Shown one piece after another: positions 16,794 to 26,348 of a stretch of 64,000 bases of DNA. How positions within the stretch are numbered: position 1 is the stretch's first letter; each line of letters opens with the position of its first letter. Position numbers and translations under genes: made by a program. Below the pieces are notes generated by a model, which was not told the DNA's origin, searched no databases, and was given only the letters and a program-made list of their open reading frames with translations. This DNA is from Paenibacillus sp. XY044 (GTDB lineage: Bacteria > Bacillota > Bacilli > Paenibacillales > Paenibacillaceae), in contig NZ_NQMO01000004.1 in the NCBI RefSeq assembly GCF_002257645.1, forward strand, positions 1 through 64,000. Direction: 5' to 3'.

Positions 16794-17965
16794 GCAGCAG
16801 CAATCATGCATCGCAGCAGACATGGCTCCCTGGTTCCACCATCGGTATTCTGGGCGGCGGCCAGCTGGGACGGATGATGGCGTTGGCCGGAACCGCCATG
16901 GGGTACCGCTTCATCACGCTGGATCCGGCGCAGGATTCTCCCTGCGGGCAGGTATCGGGACAGATTGAAGCGGCTTACGACGACGTTCAGGCGGCCCGTC
17001 GTTTGGCGGCGGCGTCGGATGTCATCACGTACGAATTCGAGAACGTCGACGCGGAAGTCGCCGCGCTGCTGGAGAAAGAATCCAGGGTGCCGCAAGGAAG
17101 CGCGCTGCTCTATACGACGCAGCACCGCCTGCGGGAGAAGCGGGCGATCGAAGCGGCAGGCGTGCCCGTGGCGCCGTACCGGGAAATTACGAGCCTGGAG
17201 AGCCTCAAAGAGGCGGCTGCCGAGCTTGGGCTTCCCGGCGTGCTGAAGACCGCTACCGGCGGCTACGACGGCAAAGGCCAGATCGTTCTCCGCTCGGAGG
17301 ATCAGCTCGAGGCGGCTTACGAAGAACTGGCAGCCAGCGGACGCGAGCTGGTACTGGAGAAATTCGTTGATTTTCAATGCGAAATTTCAGTCATTGCCGC
17401 CCGCAGTCCGAAAGGGGAAGTAAAAAGCTTCCCGGTGGCAGAAAATATTCATGTGAACAACATTTTGCACCTGTCGATCGTTCCAGCGAGAGTCGAGGAG
17501 CAGGTTCAGCGGGAAGCCCGCAAGCTGGCGGAGCAGCTCGTGCAGCATTTGGGAGCGGTCGGCCTGCTGGCCGTGGAGATGTTCGTGACGAAGGATGGGC
17601 AGCTGTACGTCAATGAGCTGGCGCCGCGTCCGCACAACTCCGGCCACTACACGATGGAGGCCTGCGCCACCTCGCAGTTCGAGCAGCATGTTCGCGCCGT
17701 GTGCAATATGCCGCTCGGCGATACGACGCTGCTGACCCCGGTCGTCATGGTCAACGTGCTCGGCCAGCATCTGGAACAGGTCATACACGCAAGCGGCAGA
17801 CCAAGCACCGCCGTCACCGATTACGGCGTAGTGCCGAAGCTTCATTTATATGGAAAAAGCGAAGTCAAGAAAGACCGTAAAATGGGACATATCAACCTGC
17901 TGTGCAAAGACGTGCAGGACGGACTCGACTGGGTTGAACAAACTAACATCTGGAGGCAAGGATAA
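16790..17965 (+). CDS. purK: N5-carboxyaminoimidazole ribonucleotide synthase
   Basis: A 391-residue ATP-grasp enzyme that carboxylates AIR with bicarbonate and ATP. GILGGGQLGRMMALAG is the N-terminal nucleotide-fold motif, TATGGYDGKGQ the ATP-grasp loop, and NELAPRPHNSGHYTMEAC the metal-binding C-terminal block. It overlaps purE by 4 bp and ends 3 bp before purB, so translation is tightly coupled. Confidence 0.98.
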   Translation: MSSSNHASQQTWLPGSTIGILGGGQLGRMMALAGTAMGYRFITLDPAQDSPCGQVSGQIEAAYDDVQAARRLAAASDVITYEFENVDAEVAALLEKESRVPQGSALLYTTQHRLREKRAIEAAGVPVAPYREITSLESLKEAAAELGLPGVLKTATGGYDGKGQIVLRSEDQLEAAYEELAASGRELVLEKFVDFQCEISVIAARSPKGEVKSFPVAENIHVNNILHLSIVPARVEEQVQREARKLAEQLVQHLGAVGLLAVEMFVTKDGQLYVNELAPRPHNSGHYTMEACATSQFEQHVRAVCNMPLGDTTLLTPVVMVNVLGQHLEQVIHASGRPSTAVTDYGVVPKLHLYGKSEVKKDRKMGHINLLCKDVQDGLDWVEQTNIWRQG

Positions 17966-17968
17966 TTT

Positions 17969-19264
17969 ATGATCGAACGTTACAGCAGACCGGAAATGCG
18001 GGCCATCTGGACCGAAGAAAATAAATTCAAGGCATGGCTGGAAGTGGAGCTGTGCGCATGCGAAGCTTGGGCCGAGCTGGGAGTCATTCCGAAGGAAGAC
18101 ACGAAACTGCTTCGTGAGAACGCCAAATTCGACATCGACCGGATCTACGAAATCGAGCAGGAAACGCGCCATGACGTCATCGCCTTTACCCGCGCAGTTT
18201 CGGAAAGCCTTGGACAGGAGCGCAAATGGGTGCATTACGGCTTGACCTCCACCGATGTGGTCGACACGGCGCTTGGATACCTGCTTCGCCAAGCGAACGA
18301 AATTTTGGAGAAGGATATTGTGAACTTCATCGAGATTTTGAAGGACAAAGCAGTTGCTTACAAAGACACGCCGATGATGGGGCGCACGCACGGCGTTCAT
18401 GCCGAGCCGACGACATTCGGCCTGAAGATGGCTCTCTGGTACGAGGAAATGAAGCGTAACCTGGAGCGTTTCCGCCATGCGGCGAACGGCGTCCAGTTCG
18501 GCAAAATTTCCGGCGCGGTCGGCACTTACGCCAACATCGACCCGTTCGTGGAAGAGTTCGTCTGCAAGAAGCTCGGCACGAGCCCGGCTCCGATCTCCAC
18601 GCAGACGCTGCAGCGTGACCGCCATGCCGAATACATGGCAACGCTGGCGCTGATCGCGACGTCGCTCGACAAGTTTGCGACCGAAATCCGCGCGCTGCAG
18701 AAGAGCGAAGTGCGCGAAGTCGAAGAAGCCTTCGCCAAAGGCCAGAAGGGCTCCTCGGCGATGCCGCACAAGCGCAACCCGATCGGCTGCGAGAACATCT
18801 CGGGCCTCTCGCGCGTGATCCGCGGCCACATGGTGACCGCCTATGAGGACGTAGCCCTCTGGCACGAGCGCGATATTTCGCACTCCTCCGTGGAGCGGAT
18901 CATCCTGCCGGATGCGACCATGCTGCTGAACTACATGCTGAACCGCTTCGGCAACATCGTGAAGAACCTGACCGTGTTCCCGGAAAACATGAAGCGTAAC
19001 ATGGCCCGTACCTACGGCGTGCCGTTCTCCGGCCGCGTTATGACGAAGCTGATCGACAAAGGCTTCAGCCGCGAGCAGGCGTACGATACCGTGCAGCCGC
19101 GGGCGATGCAGGCGTGGGAAGAGCAGCGCCAGTTCCGCGACATTGTGGAGGCGACGCCGGAAATTACGGAGGCGCTCAGCCCGGAAGAGATCGAAGATGC
19201 GTTTAATCCGTCGTGGCACCTGAAGCACGTGGACACGATTTTCAAGAAGCTCGGCTTGAATTAA
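17969..19264 (+). CDS. purB: Adenylosuccinate lyase
   Basis: A 431-residue fumarase/aspartase superfamily lyase acting twice: SAICAR to AICAR, and adenylosuccinate to AMP. The signature GSSAMPHKRNP is intact, as are RTHGVHAEPTTFG and YGLTSTDVVDTA. GGAGG lies 12 nt before ATG 17969. It is followed not by purC directly but by a 287-bp gap with a large inverted-repeat element. Confidence 0.98.
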   Translation: MIERYSRPEMRAIWTEENKFKAWLEVELCACEAWAELGVIPKEDTKLLRENAKFDIDRIYEIEQETRHDVIAFTRAVSESLGQERKWVHYGLTSTDVVDTALGYLLRQANEILEKDIVNFIEILKDKAVAYKDTPMMGRTHGVHAEPTTFGLKMALWYEEMKRNLERFRHAANGVQFGKISGAVGTYANIDPFVEEFVCKKLGTSPAPISTQTLQRDRHAEYMATLALIATSLDKFATEIRALQKSEVREVEEAFAKGQKGSSAMPHKRNPIGCENISGLSRVIRGHMVTAYEDVALWHERDISHSSVERIILPDATMLLNYMLNRFGNIVKNLTVFPENMKRNMARTYGVPFSGRVMTKLIDKGFSREQAYDTVQPRAMQAWEEQRQFRDIVEATPEITEALSPEEIEDAFNPSWHLKHVDTIFKKLGLN

Positions 19265-19339
19265 GAGGGCTCGTTTAGAAGTTGGGTGTGACCCGTATTA
19301 GAGGCTTGAAGAATGATGGACTCAACATCATAGCACATC

Positions 19340-19500
19340 TTCAGCGACTGCAGCGAAAGGGACGGAATCGATCCAAAGAAGCGGTAGCGTTCGCCTTTGT
19401 CTCCGAATTTCAACCGCTATCTAAGAGCGACTGATCATGAAATTTGGAGACAACAGCGATCGGCGGAACGATCCGTAACTGCAGCGGCTGCTTCGCTGAC
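19340..19500. repeat. Long imperfect inverted repeat between purB and purC
   Basis: TGTCTCCGAATTTCA (19398-19412) pairs with TGAAATTTGGAGACA (19438-19452), with one G-T. Weaker pairing continues outward through ACGGAATCG/CGATCCGT to CTGCAG/CTGCAG. The element folds as one ~155-nt hairpin and has no coding frame. It resembles the REP/MITE-like intergenic hairpins of spore-former genomes; the family assignment needs a genome search. Confidence 0.6.
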
Positions 19501-19551
19501 GACTAAGGATGATTTAAGAGTGTTGAGCCGAAAAGAGTGGGGAGGATTCGC

Positions 19552-20439
19552 ATGACATCACCGACTGTATCGACCGCTGTGGAACTGGTAAACGCGCCGC
19601 TGCTGTACAAAGGCAAGGTGCGCGAGCTTTACGATTTGGGGGAGCATGTGCTGATCGTGGTTACCGACCGCATATCCGCTTTTGACTATGTGCTGGAGCC
19701 GCCGGTGCCCGAGAAGGGCAACGTGCTGAACAAGCTGAGCGCGTTCTGGTTCGAAGAGACGAAGGACTTCATGGACAACCATGTCGTCCATACCGACGTA
19801 GAGCGCCTGGGCGCCGTGGCGAAGAACAAGGAGCTCTTGAAGGACCGGATCATGGTGGTCCGCAAAGCCGAGCGGATCGACATGGAATGCGTCGTTCGCG
19901 GTTATATCACCGGCGGCGGCTGGAGACAGTACCAGGCGAACGGCGAAGTCAATGGCATCAAGCTGCCGGAGGGCATCCGCAAGAACGAGGCGTTTCCGGA
20001 GCCGATCTTCACGCCGGCGGCCAAGAACGATGTCGGCCATGACGAGGACATCTCGATGGAGCGAATGAAGGAATTGATCGGTGCGGAGCTGGCGCTGGAG
20101 CTGCAGGAGAAGAGCCTGAAGCTGTACGACTTCGCGCGGCGGTACTGCGATGAGCGCGGCATTATTTTGGCGGACTGCAAGTTCGAATTCGGCGTACTGG
20201 ACGGCAAGGTGATCCTCATCGACGAAATTTTTACGCCGGACTCCTCCCGCTTCTGGGCGAAGGAAAACTACGCGCTGGACATCGAGATCGACAGCATGGA
20301 CAAAGAGCCGGTGCGAGCCTACCTGGCCCAGGCCCCATGGGACAAGAACAGCCAGCCGGACCCGCTGCCGCAGGCGGTGGTGATCGAGACGACCCGCAGA
20401 TACGTGGATATTTTCGAACGACTGACGAAGCGTGTTTAG
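19552..20439 (+). CDS. purC: SAICAR synthase
   Basis: A 295-residue enzyme joining CAIR and aspartate with ATP. Family motifs are LLYKGKVRELYDL, VTDRISAFDYVL, the VVRGYITGGGWRQY loop, LADCKFEFG and LIDEIFTPDSSRFW. ATG 19552 is chosen because GGGGAGGA is 6 nt upstream; the frame is also open from a GTG at 19537. Because it is separated from purB by a 287-bp hairpin-bearing gap, its expression could differ from the proximal genes. Confidence 0.97.
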   Translation: MTSPTVSTAVELVNAPLLYKGKVRELYDLGEHVLIVVTDRISAFDYVLEPPVPEKGNVLNKLSAFWFEETKDFMDNHVVHTDVERLGAVAKNKELLKDRIMVVRKAERIDMECVVRGYITGGGWRQYQANGEVNGIKLPEGIRKNEAFPEPIFTPAAKNDVGHDEDISMERMKELIGAELALELQEKSLKLYDFARRYCDERGIILADCKFEFGVLDGKVILIDEIFTPDSSRFWAKENYALDIEIDSMDKEPVRAYLAQAPWDKNSQPDPLPQAVVIETTRRYVDIFERLTKRV

Positions 20440-20543
20440 ATAGATTGTTCTAAAGAAAAGCCAACTGTGGCTTTCGACGATTTTAGCAAATGCAGGCCTG
20501 AAAGGATTCATTCACTCATTCCTAGAGGAGGAACTAGAAGATC

Positions 20544-20789
20544 ATGATGAAAGCTACGGTCTATGTCACAATTAAGCAGGGCGTACTCGATCCGCAGGGG
20601 GTTGCGGTGCAGGGAGCGCTTCATTCGATGGGATTCGAAGAAGTGTCGAGCCTCCGCATCGGGAAATACATGGAGCTTCAGCTGGATACGAATGACCGTG
20701 CTGAGGCGGAAAAACGCGTCAAAGCCATGTGTGAAAAGCTTCTGGCGAATACGGTGGTCGAGGATTACCGATACGAATTGGAGGGCTAA
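20544..20789 (+). CDS. purS: FGAM synthase subunit PurS
   Basis: An 81-residue protein that bridges PurQ and PurL in the three-part FGAM synthetase of Gram-positive bacteria. It shows the family pattern: ATVYVTIKQGVLDPQGVAVQGALHSMGF, then VSSLRIGKYMEL and VKAMCEKLLANTVVEDY. AGAGGAGG precedes the start, and a second ATG follows the first at once. It ends 5 bp before purQ. Confidence 0.97.
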   Translation: MMKATVYVTIKQGVLDPQGVAVQGALHSMGFEEVSSLRIGKYMELQLDTNDRAEAEKRVKAMCEKLLANTVVEDYRYELEG

Positions 20790-20794
20790 CATCC

Positions 20795-21484
20795 ATGAAA
20801 TTTGCAGTTCTCGTCTTTCCCGGCTCCAACTGTGATATCGACTGCTACAAAGCGGTGGAGGAAACAGTAGGGGAGCCCGTCGATTACGTATGGCATACGG
20901 CAACGGATCTGTCCGCTTACGACTGTATTCTGGTTCCGGGCGGTTTCTCTTACGGCGACTACCTTCGCTGCGGGGCGATCTCGCGGTTTGCTCCGGTGAT
21001 GAGTGAAGTGGCCAAGGCCGCGGAGCAAGGCAAGTACATTCTCGGCATTTGCAACGGATTTCAAATTTTGACGGAGGCGGGTCTGCTGCCGGGCGCGCTG
21101 CTGCGCAACACGACCATGAAGTTCCGCTGCCATGACACGGTGCTGAAGGTGGCGAACAACCGCACGCCGTTTACGACCGATTACCGTGAAAATGAGGAAA
21201 TCGTCATTCCGATCGCCCATGGCGAAGGGAACTATTACTGTGATGAAGAGACGCTCGCGCGTCTTCAGGAAAATAACCAGATCGTCTTCACTTATGGCGA
21301 CAATCCGAACGGCTCCATTCTGGATATCGCCGGCATTTGCAACGAGCGCGGCAACGTCGTCGGCATGATGCCGCACCCGGAACGCGCAGTGAACTCCCTG
21401 CTCGGCTCCGAGGACGGCAAGCGTATGTTTACATCCATTTTGAAGGCTTGGAGGGATACCCATGGCGCAGCAAGTGTCCGCTAA
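20795..21484 (+). CDS. purQ: FGAM synthase subunit PurQ (glutaminase)
   Basis: A 229-residue class I glutamine amidotransferase that supplies ammonia to PurL. The nucleophile Cys lies in ILGICNGFQILTEAGLLPGAL and the catalytic His-x-Glu in MMPHPERAV. FPGSNCDIDCYKA opens the protein. It overlaps purL by 23 bp, which is consistent with coupled synthesis of subunits. Confidence 0.97.
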   Translation: MKFAVLVFPGSNCDIDCYKAVEETVGEPVDYVWHTATDLSAYDCILVPGGFSYGDYLRCGAISRFAPVMSEVAKAAEQGKYILGICNGFQILTEAGLLPGALLRNTTMKFRCHDTVLKVANNRTPFTTDYRENEEIVIPIAHGEGNYYCDEETLARLQENNQIVFTYGDNPNGSILDIAGICNERGNVVGMMPHPERAVNSLLGSEDGKRMFTSILKAWRDTHGAASVR

Positions 21485-23705
21485 GGAACCGACCGCAGCA
21501 CAGATTGCGGAACAGAAAATCTATCAGCAGTTTGGGGTATCGGACAGTGAATACGAGCTGATCTGCTCCTTTATGGGACGTCAGCCGAACTATACCGAAA
21601 TCGGCGTGTTCAGCGTCATGTGGTCTGAGCACTGTGCATACAAAAATTCGAAGCCGCTGCTGCGCCGCTTCCCGACCAGCGGTCCGCGGGTGCTGATGGG
21701 ACCGGGCGAAGGCGCGGGCATCGTCGACATTGGCGACAACCAGGCGGTCGTGTTCAAAATCGAAAGCCATAACCATCCTTCCGCGGTGGAGCCTTACCAA
21801 GGCGCTGCGACCGGCGTGGGCGGCATTATCCGCGACATTTTCTCGATGGGCGCAAGACCTGTGGCGCTGCTCAACTCGCTGCGTTTCGGCAAGCTCGAAA
21901 GCGACCGCGTGAAGTATCTGTTCGAGCATGTCGTGGCCGGCATCGCCGGATACGGCAACTGCATCGGCATTCCGACGGTGGCCGGTGAAGTGATGTTCGA
22001 CAACAGCTACGACGGCAATCCTCTGGTTAACGCCATGTGCGTCGGTCTGATCGACCACGACAAAATTCAGCGCGGCGTGGCTAAAGGCGTAGGCAACCCA
22101 GTCTTTTACGTAGGCCCTCCAACCGGCCGCGACGGCATTCACGGGGCGACGTTCGCTTCGGTTGAGCTCAGCGAAGAGTCGGAAGCGAAGAAGACGGCCG
22201 TTCAGGTCGGCGATCCGTTCATGGAGAAGCTCGTGATGGAGTCGACACTGGAACTGATCGATTCCGGGATCGTGCTCGGCATTCAGGACATGGGCGCAGC
22301 CGGCTTGACCTGCTCCAGCGCGGAGATGGCGAGTAAGGCAGGCAACGGCCTGGAGCTGTACCTCGACCAGGTGCCGCAGCGGGAAGAAGGCATGACGCCA
22401 TACGAAATGATGCTCTCCGAATCCCAGGAGCGCATGCTGTTCGTCGTCGAGCCGAAGGACGAAGCGCAGGCGATGGAAATTTTCGAACGGTGGGGCGTCA
22501 TCTGCGCTAAAGTCGGCAAAGTTACCGACGACGGCCGCCTCAAGCTGTTCCACCACGGCGAAGTGGTGGGCGACATGCCGGTTACCGCGCTCGTCGACGA
22601 GTGCCCGGTGTATAACAAGCCGTCGAGCGTGCCTGCTTATTATGAAGCAAACGCTGGCGTCGATACGCTGCGCTACGAAGAAGTGAAGGACCTGGGCGGC
22701 GCCCTGAAGCAGGTTTTGGCTTCCCCGACGGTCGCCAGCAAAGCTTGGGTATACAATCAGTACGATTACATGGTCCGCACGAGCACGGCGGTCCGTCCGG
22801 GATCCGACGCGGCGGTGGTTACCATCCCAGGCACGCGCAAAGGCCTCGCGATGACGACCGACTGCAACGGACGGTACGTGTATCTCGATCCGGAAGTCGG
22901 CGGCCGCATCGCGGTCAGCGAAGCCGCGCGCAACATCGTCTGCTCGGGCGCCGAGCCGCTGGCGATCACGGACAACCTGAACTTCGGCAGTCCGGAGAAG
23001 CCGGATATTTTCTGGCAGATGGAGCGTGCGGTGGACGGCATGGCCGAGGCCTGCCGCGTGCTGGATACGCCGGTCATCGGCGGTAACGTCAGCCTGTACA
23101 ATGAAAACGCCAGCGGAGCGATCTATCCGACGCCGGTCGTCGGCATGGTCGGTCTGGTGCATGATACGGATCATATTACGACACAAGGCTTCAAACAAGA
23201 AGGCGACGTCATCTTCCTGCTCGGCGACACAAAAGCGGAGCTGGGCGGCAGCGAGTTCCAATACGTCGTGCATGGGGCAACGGAAGGACGTCCACCGGCA
23301 CTCGATCTGGATACGGAGAAAAAGCTGTTGTCTTCCGTGCTTGGCGCCATCCAGCAAGGACTCGTGCAGTCGGCGCATGACCTGTCCGAGGGCGGCCTCG
23401 CGGCGGCGCTGGCCGAATCCTGCATCAGCGGTTCGCTGGGCGCCCAGGCGCATGTCGAAACGGGCCTGCGTCCCGACGTGGCCCTGTTCAGCGAATCCCA
23501 ATCCCGTATCCTGCTCTCGGCATCCCGGGACAAGGCAGAGCAGCTGAAAGCTTATATTGAAGGTCAAGGCGTGCCGGTTGCCGAAATCGGCATCGTGGAA
23601 GGCGACAGTCTGGTGGTTGACATCAACGGAGCTTCGGCCGTGAACGAAAGCGTAGGAGGCTTGAAGCAGGTCTGGGAGGATGCGATTCCATGTCTCATGA
23701 AGTAA
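21462..23705 (+). CDS. purL: FGAM synthase subunit PurL
   Basis: A 747-residue small-type PurL, which uses ATP and ammonia to turn FGAR into FGAM. The length agrees with the Gram-positive form that needs PurS and PurQ. Blocks include FSVMWSEHCAYKNSKPLLRRFP, ESHNHPSAVEPYQGAATGVGGI, DMGAAGLTCSSAEMASKA and HDLSEGGLAAALAESC. GGAGGG precedes ATG 21462 inside purQ, and the 3' end overlaps purF by 16 bp. Confidence 0.98.
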   Translation: MAQQVSAKEPTAAQIAEQKIYQQFGVSDSEYELICSFMGRQPNYTEIGVFSVMWSEHCAYKNSKPLLRRFPTSGPRVLMGPGEGAGIVDIGDNQAVVFKIESHNHPSAVEPYQGAATGVGGIIRDIFSMGARPVALLNSLRFGKLESDRVKYLFEHVVAGIAGYGNCIGIPTVAGEVMFDNSYDGNPLVNAMCVGLIDHDKIQRGVAKGVGNPVFYVGPPTGRDGIHGATFASVELSEESEAKKTAVQVGDPFMEKLVMESTLELIDSGIVLGIQDMGAAGLTCSSAEMASKAGNGLELYLDQVPQREEGMTPYEMMLSESQERMLFVVEPKDEAQAMEIFERWGVICAKVGKVTDDGRLKLFHHGEVVGDMPVTALVDECPVYNKPSSVPAYYEANAGVDTLRYEEVKDLGGALKQVLASPTVASKAWVYNQYDYMVRTSTAVRPGSDAAVVTIPGTRKGLAMTTDCNGRYVYLDPEVGGRIAVSEAARNIVCSGAEPLAITDNLNFGSPEKPDIFWQMERAVDGMAEACRVLDTPVIGGNVSLYNENASGAIYPTPVVGMVGLVHDTDHITTQGFKQEGDVIFLLGDTKAELGGSEFQYVVHGATEGRPPALDLDTEKKLLSSVLGAIQQGLVQSAHDLSEGGLAAALAESCISGSLGAQAHVETGLRPDVALFSESQSRILLSASRDKAEQLKAYIEGQGVPVAEIGIVEGDSLVVDINGASAVNESVGGLKQVWEDAIPCLMK

Positions 23706-25171
23706 CACCGCAAACGCTGTGGACGGGAGACTACTATAACGAAGGCTCCGGCAAAGACGGGCTGTTCGACAAATTAAAAGAAGAATGCGGCGTGTTCGGG
23801 GTCTACGGACACCCGGACGCCGCTTCTTTGTCCTACTATGGGCTGCATGCCCTGCAGCACCGCGGGGAAGAGAGCGCGGGAATGTGCGTCAGCGACCGCG
23901 AAGAGTTCCACTATCACCGCGGCATGGGCCTCGTCAAAGAAGTATTCGACAAGGACATGATGGCTTCCCTGACCGGGGACATCTCCATCGGCCACGTGCG
24001 CTATTCGACGAGCGGCGACAGCAAGCTGACGAACGCGCAGCCGCTGGTGTTCAAGTACCGTGACGGCGACCTGGCCGTGGCGACCAACGGCAACATCGTG
24101 AACGCACCGCAAATCCGGCGCGAGCTGGAGGAAGGCGGGTCGATTTTTCAGACGACGAGCGACACGGAGGTCATCGCGCATCTGATCGCGCGCTCTTCCA
24201 AAGATCTCGTCTCCGCCGCCAAAGACGCGTTCAACCGCATCGTCGGCGGCTACGCGTTCCTGATCATGACGAACGACCGGCTGCTGGTCGCGTCGGATCC
24301 GCACGGGCTGCGGCCGCTGACCATGGGCAAGCTCGGGGAGGCGTATATTTTCGCCTCGGAGACCTGCGCGCTCGAGACGATCGGCGCGGAGCTGATCCGC
24401 GACATCGAGCCGGGCGAGCTGCTTATTCTCGACAAAGACGGCCTTCATGAAGACCGGTTCGAGGAGAAAAAGCACCGCAAGTCGCTATGCGCGATGGAGT
24501 ACATCTATTTTGCCCGCCCGGACAGCGACATGAACGGCTCGAACCAGCACGCCGCCCGCAAGCGGATGGGCAGCCGGATGGCGATCGAGTCGTTCGTCGA
24601 CGCCGACATCGTAACCGGCGTGCCGGATTCCAGCATCTCCGCGGCGATCGGTTACGCGGAGCAGACGGGCATTCCGTACGAGATGGGACTCATCAAAAAT
24701 AAATATACGGGCCGTACGTTCATCCAGCCGAGCCAGGAGCTGCGCGAGCAGGGCGTCAAGATGAAGCTCAGCGCCGTGCGGCGCGTGGTCGAAGGCCAGC
24801 GTGTCGTCATGATCGACGATTCGATCGTCCGCGGCACAACCTCCCGCCGGATCGTGAACCTGCTTCGCGACGCCGGGGCGTTGGAAGTGCATGTGCGGAT
24901 TACGTCGCCGCCTTTTAAAAATCCGTGCTTTTACGGCATCGACACGCCGGATCGGCGCGAGCTGATTGCCTCAAGCAAGTCGGTGGAAGAAATTTGCCGG
25001 GAAATTAACGCCGATTCGCTGGCGTTCCTTAGCCCGGAAGGTCTGATCACCGCGATTGCAGGCAATAATGCGGACGATTACAAGGGCGGGCTGTGCCTCG
25101 CTTGTTTCGACAACGATTATCCAACGCGGCTCGATTTTAACGGTGAAGAGAAGTTTGGCTGCAGCTGCTAG
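23690..25171 (+). CDS. purF: Amidophosphoribosyltransferase
   Basis: A 493-residue enzyme for the first committed step, PRPP plus glutamine to phosphoribosylamine. The N-terminal nucleophile hydrolase domain has its cysteine at Cys33 in KEECGVFG, so a 32-residue propeptide must be removed. B. subtilis PurF has only 11 propeptide residues. The phosphoribosyltransferase domain carries VMIDDSIVRGTTSRRIV. Iron-sulfur ligand cysteines appear in NPCFYGID and LCLACFDNDYP. The start inside purL is supported by GGGAGG. The PurF Fe-S type is the Bacillus kind. Confidence 0.97.
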   Translation: MSHEVTPQTLWTGDYYNEGSGKDGLFDKLKEECGVFGVYGHPDAASLSYYGLHALQHRGEESAGMCVSDREEFHYHRGMGLVKEVFDKDMMASLTGDISIGHVRYSTSGDSKLTNAQPLVFKYRDGDLAVATNGNIVNAPQIRRELEEGGSIFQTTSDTEVIAHLIARSSKDLVSAAKDAFNRIVGGYAFLIMTNDRLLVASDPHGLRPLTMGKLGEAYIFASETCALETIGAELIRDIEPGELLILDKDGLHEDRFEEKKHRKSLCAMEYIYFARPDSDMNGSNQHAARKRMGSRMAIESFVDADIVTGVPDSSISAAIGYAEQTGIPYEMGLIKNKYTGRTFIQPSQELREQGVKMKLSAVRRVVEGQRVVMIDDSIVRGTTSRRIVNLLRDAGALEVHVRITSPPFKNPCFYGIDTPDRRELIASSKSVEEICREINADSLAFLSPEGLITAIAGNNADDYKGGLCLACFDNDYPTRLDFNGEEKFGCSC

Positions 25172-25307
25172 GAAGCTTGGCATGCAAGGTGATTGCCGAT
25201 CGTGTCCCGGGCCGAAGGCTTGCTTGTGCCCGTGGATCGATTCAGGATATGAATACTTTACCCGCTTAAAATAGAGGCGGAGCATCTGACAAAGGAGTGT
25301 CGTGGGA

Positions 25308-26348
25308 GTGTCTGAGGCTTATAAAAATGCCGGTGTAGATATCGCGGCAGGGAATGAAGCGGTAGAACGGATGAAGAAGCACGTGAAACGGACGTTCCGT
25401 CCGGAAGTGATGACCGATCTTGGCGGCTTCGGAGCGCTGTTCGGCCTGAACAAGGACAAATATGAGGAGCCCGTGCTCGTTTCCGGAACGGACGGGGTCG
25501 GCACCAAGCTGAAAATCGCCTTCGCCATGGATCGCCATGACACGATCGGGATCGATGCGGTGGCCATGTGTGTCAACGACATCGTGGTGCAGGGCGCGGA
25601 GCCGCTGTTTTTCCTCGACTACTTGGCATGCGACAAAGTCGTGCCGGAGAAGATTGAAGCGATCGTGGCCGGCATCGCCGAGGGCTGCCATCAGTCCGGC
25701 TGCGCGCTGATCGGCGGCGAAACCGCCGAGATGCCTGGCATGTACGCCGAAGGCGAATACGATATCGCCGGCTTTACGGTTGGCGTTGTAGATAAAAGCA
25801 AAATCATCAACGGCGCGGCCATCACCCCTGGCGATACGGTCATCGGCATCGCGTCGAGCGGCGTGCACAGCAACGGCTTCTCCCTGGTGCGCAAGCTTCT
25901 GCTCGAGCAGTCCGGCTACAGCCTGCACGATGAAATCCCTGAACTTGGCAGCAAGCTGGGCGACGTCCTGCTGACGCCGACCAAGATCTATGTGAAACCT
26001 CTGCTGGCTCTGCTGGAAAAGGTCAACGTGAAAGGCATGGCGCATATCACTGGCGGCGGCTTCATCGAGAACATTCCGCGCATGCTGCCTGCGAACGTCA
26101 ACGTGGATATTCGTTACGGTTCCTGGCCGATCCTGCCGATCTTTGAACTGATGCAGAGCAAGGGCAGCATTGCCAACCGCGATATGTTCACCACGTTCAA
26201 CATGGGCATCGGGCTTGTCCTTGTCGTCAGCGAAGGCGATGCACAGCAGGCACTGGAGCTGCTCAAGGCGAATGGCGAGGAAGCGTACATCATCGGGTCG
26301 GTAACGCCTGGCGAATCGGTTGTGACCTTTACGGGAGCCGATGTCTAA
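25308..26348 (+). CDS. purM: AIR synthase
   Basis: A 346-residue enzyme cyclising FGAM to AIR with ATP. SGTDGVGTKLKIAF and GGETAEMPGMY are family hallmarks. I prefer GTG 25308: AAAGGAG is 10 nt before it and the product then begins SEAYKNAG like the Bacillus enzyme. GTG 25302 in the same frame is only 4 nt from the ribosome site. A 136-bp gap without a gene separates it from purF, and it overlaps purN by one base. Confidence 0.95.
   Translation: MSEAYKNAGVDIAAGNEAVERMKKHVKRTFRPEVMTDLGGFGALFGLNKDKYEEPVLVSGTDGVGTKLKIAFAMDRHDTIGIDAVAMCVNDIVVQGAEPLFFLDYLACDKVVPEKIEAIVAGIAEGCHQSGCALIGGETAEMPGMYAEGEYDIAGFTVGVVDKSKIINGAAITPGDTVIGIASSGVHSNGFSLVRKLLLEQSGYSLHDEIPELGSKLGDVLLTPTKIYVKPLLALLEKVNVKGMAHITGGGFIENIPRMLPANVNVDIRYGSWPILPIFELMQSKGSIANRDMFTTFNMGIGLVLVVSEGDAQQALELLKANGEEAYIIGSVTPGESVVTFTGADV

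Noticed and set aside
17846..19228. 460-codon minus-strand frame opposite purB
   Set aside because: Codon-bias shadow of purB with no start signal.
21429..23708. 759-codon minus-strand frame opposite purL
   Set aside because: Same kind of shadow; purL is certain and the antisense product matches no family pattern.
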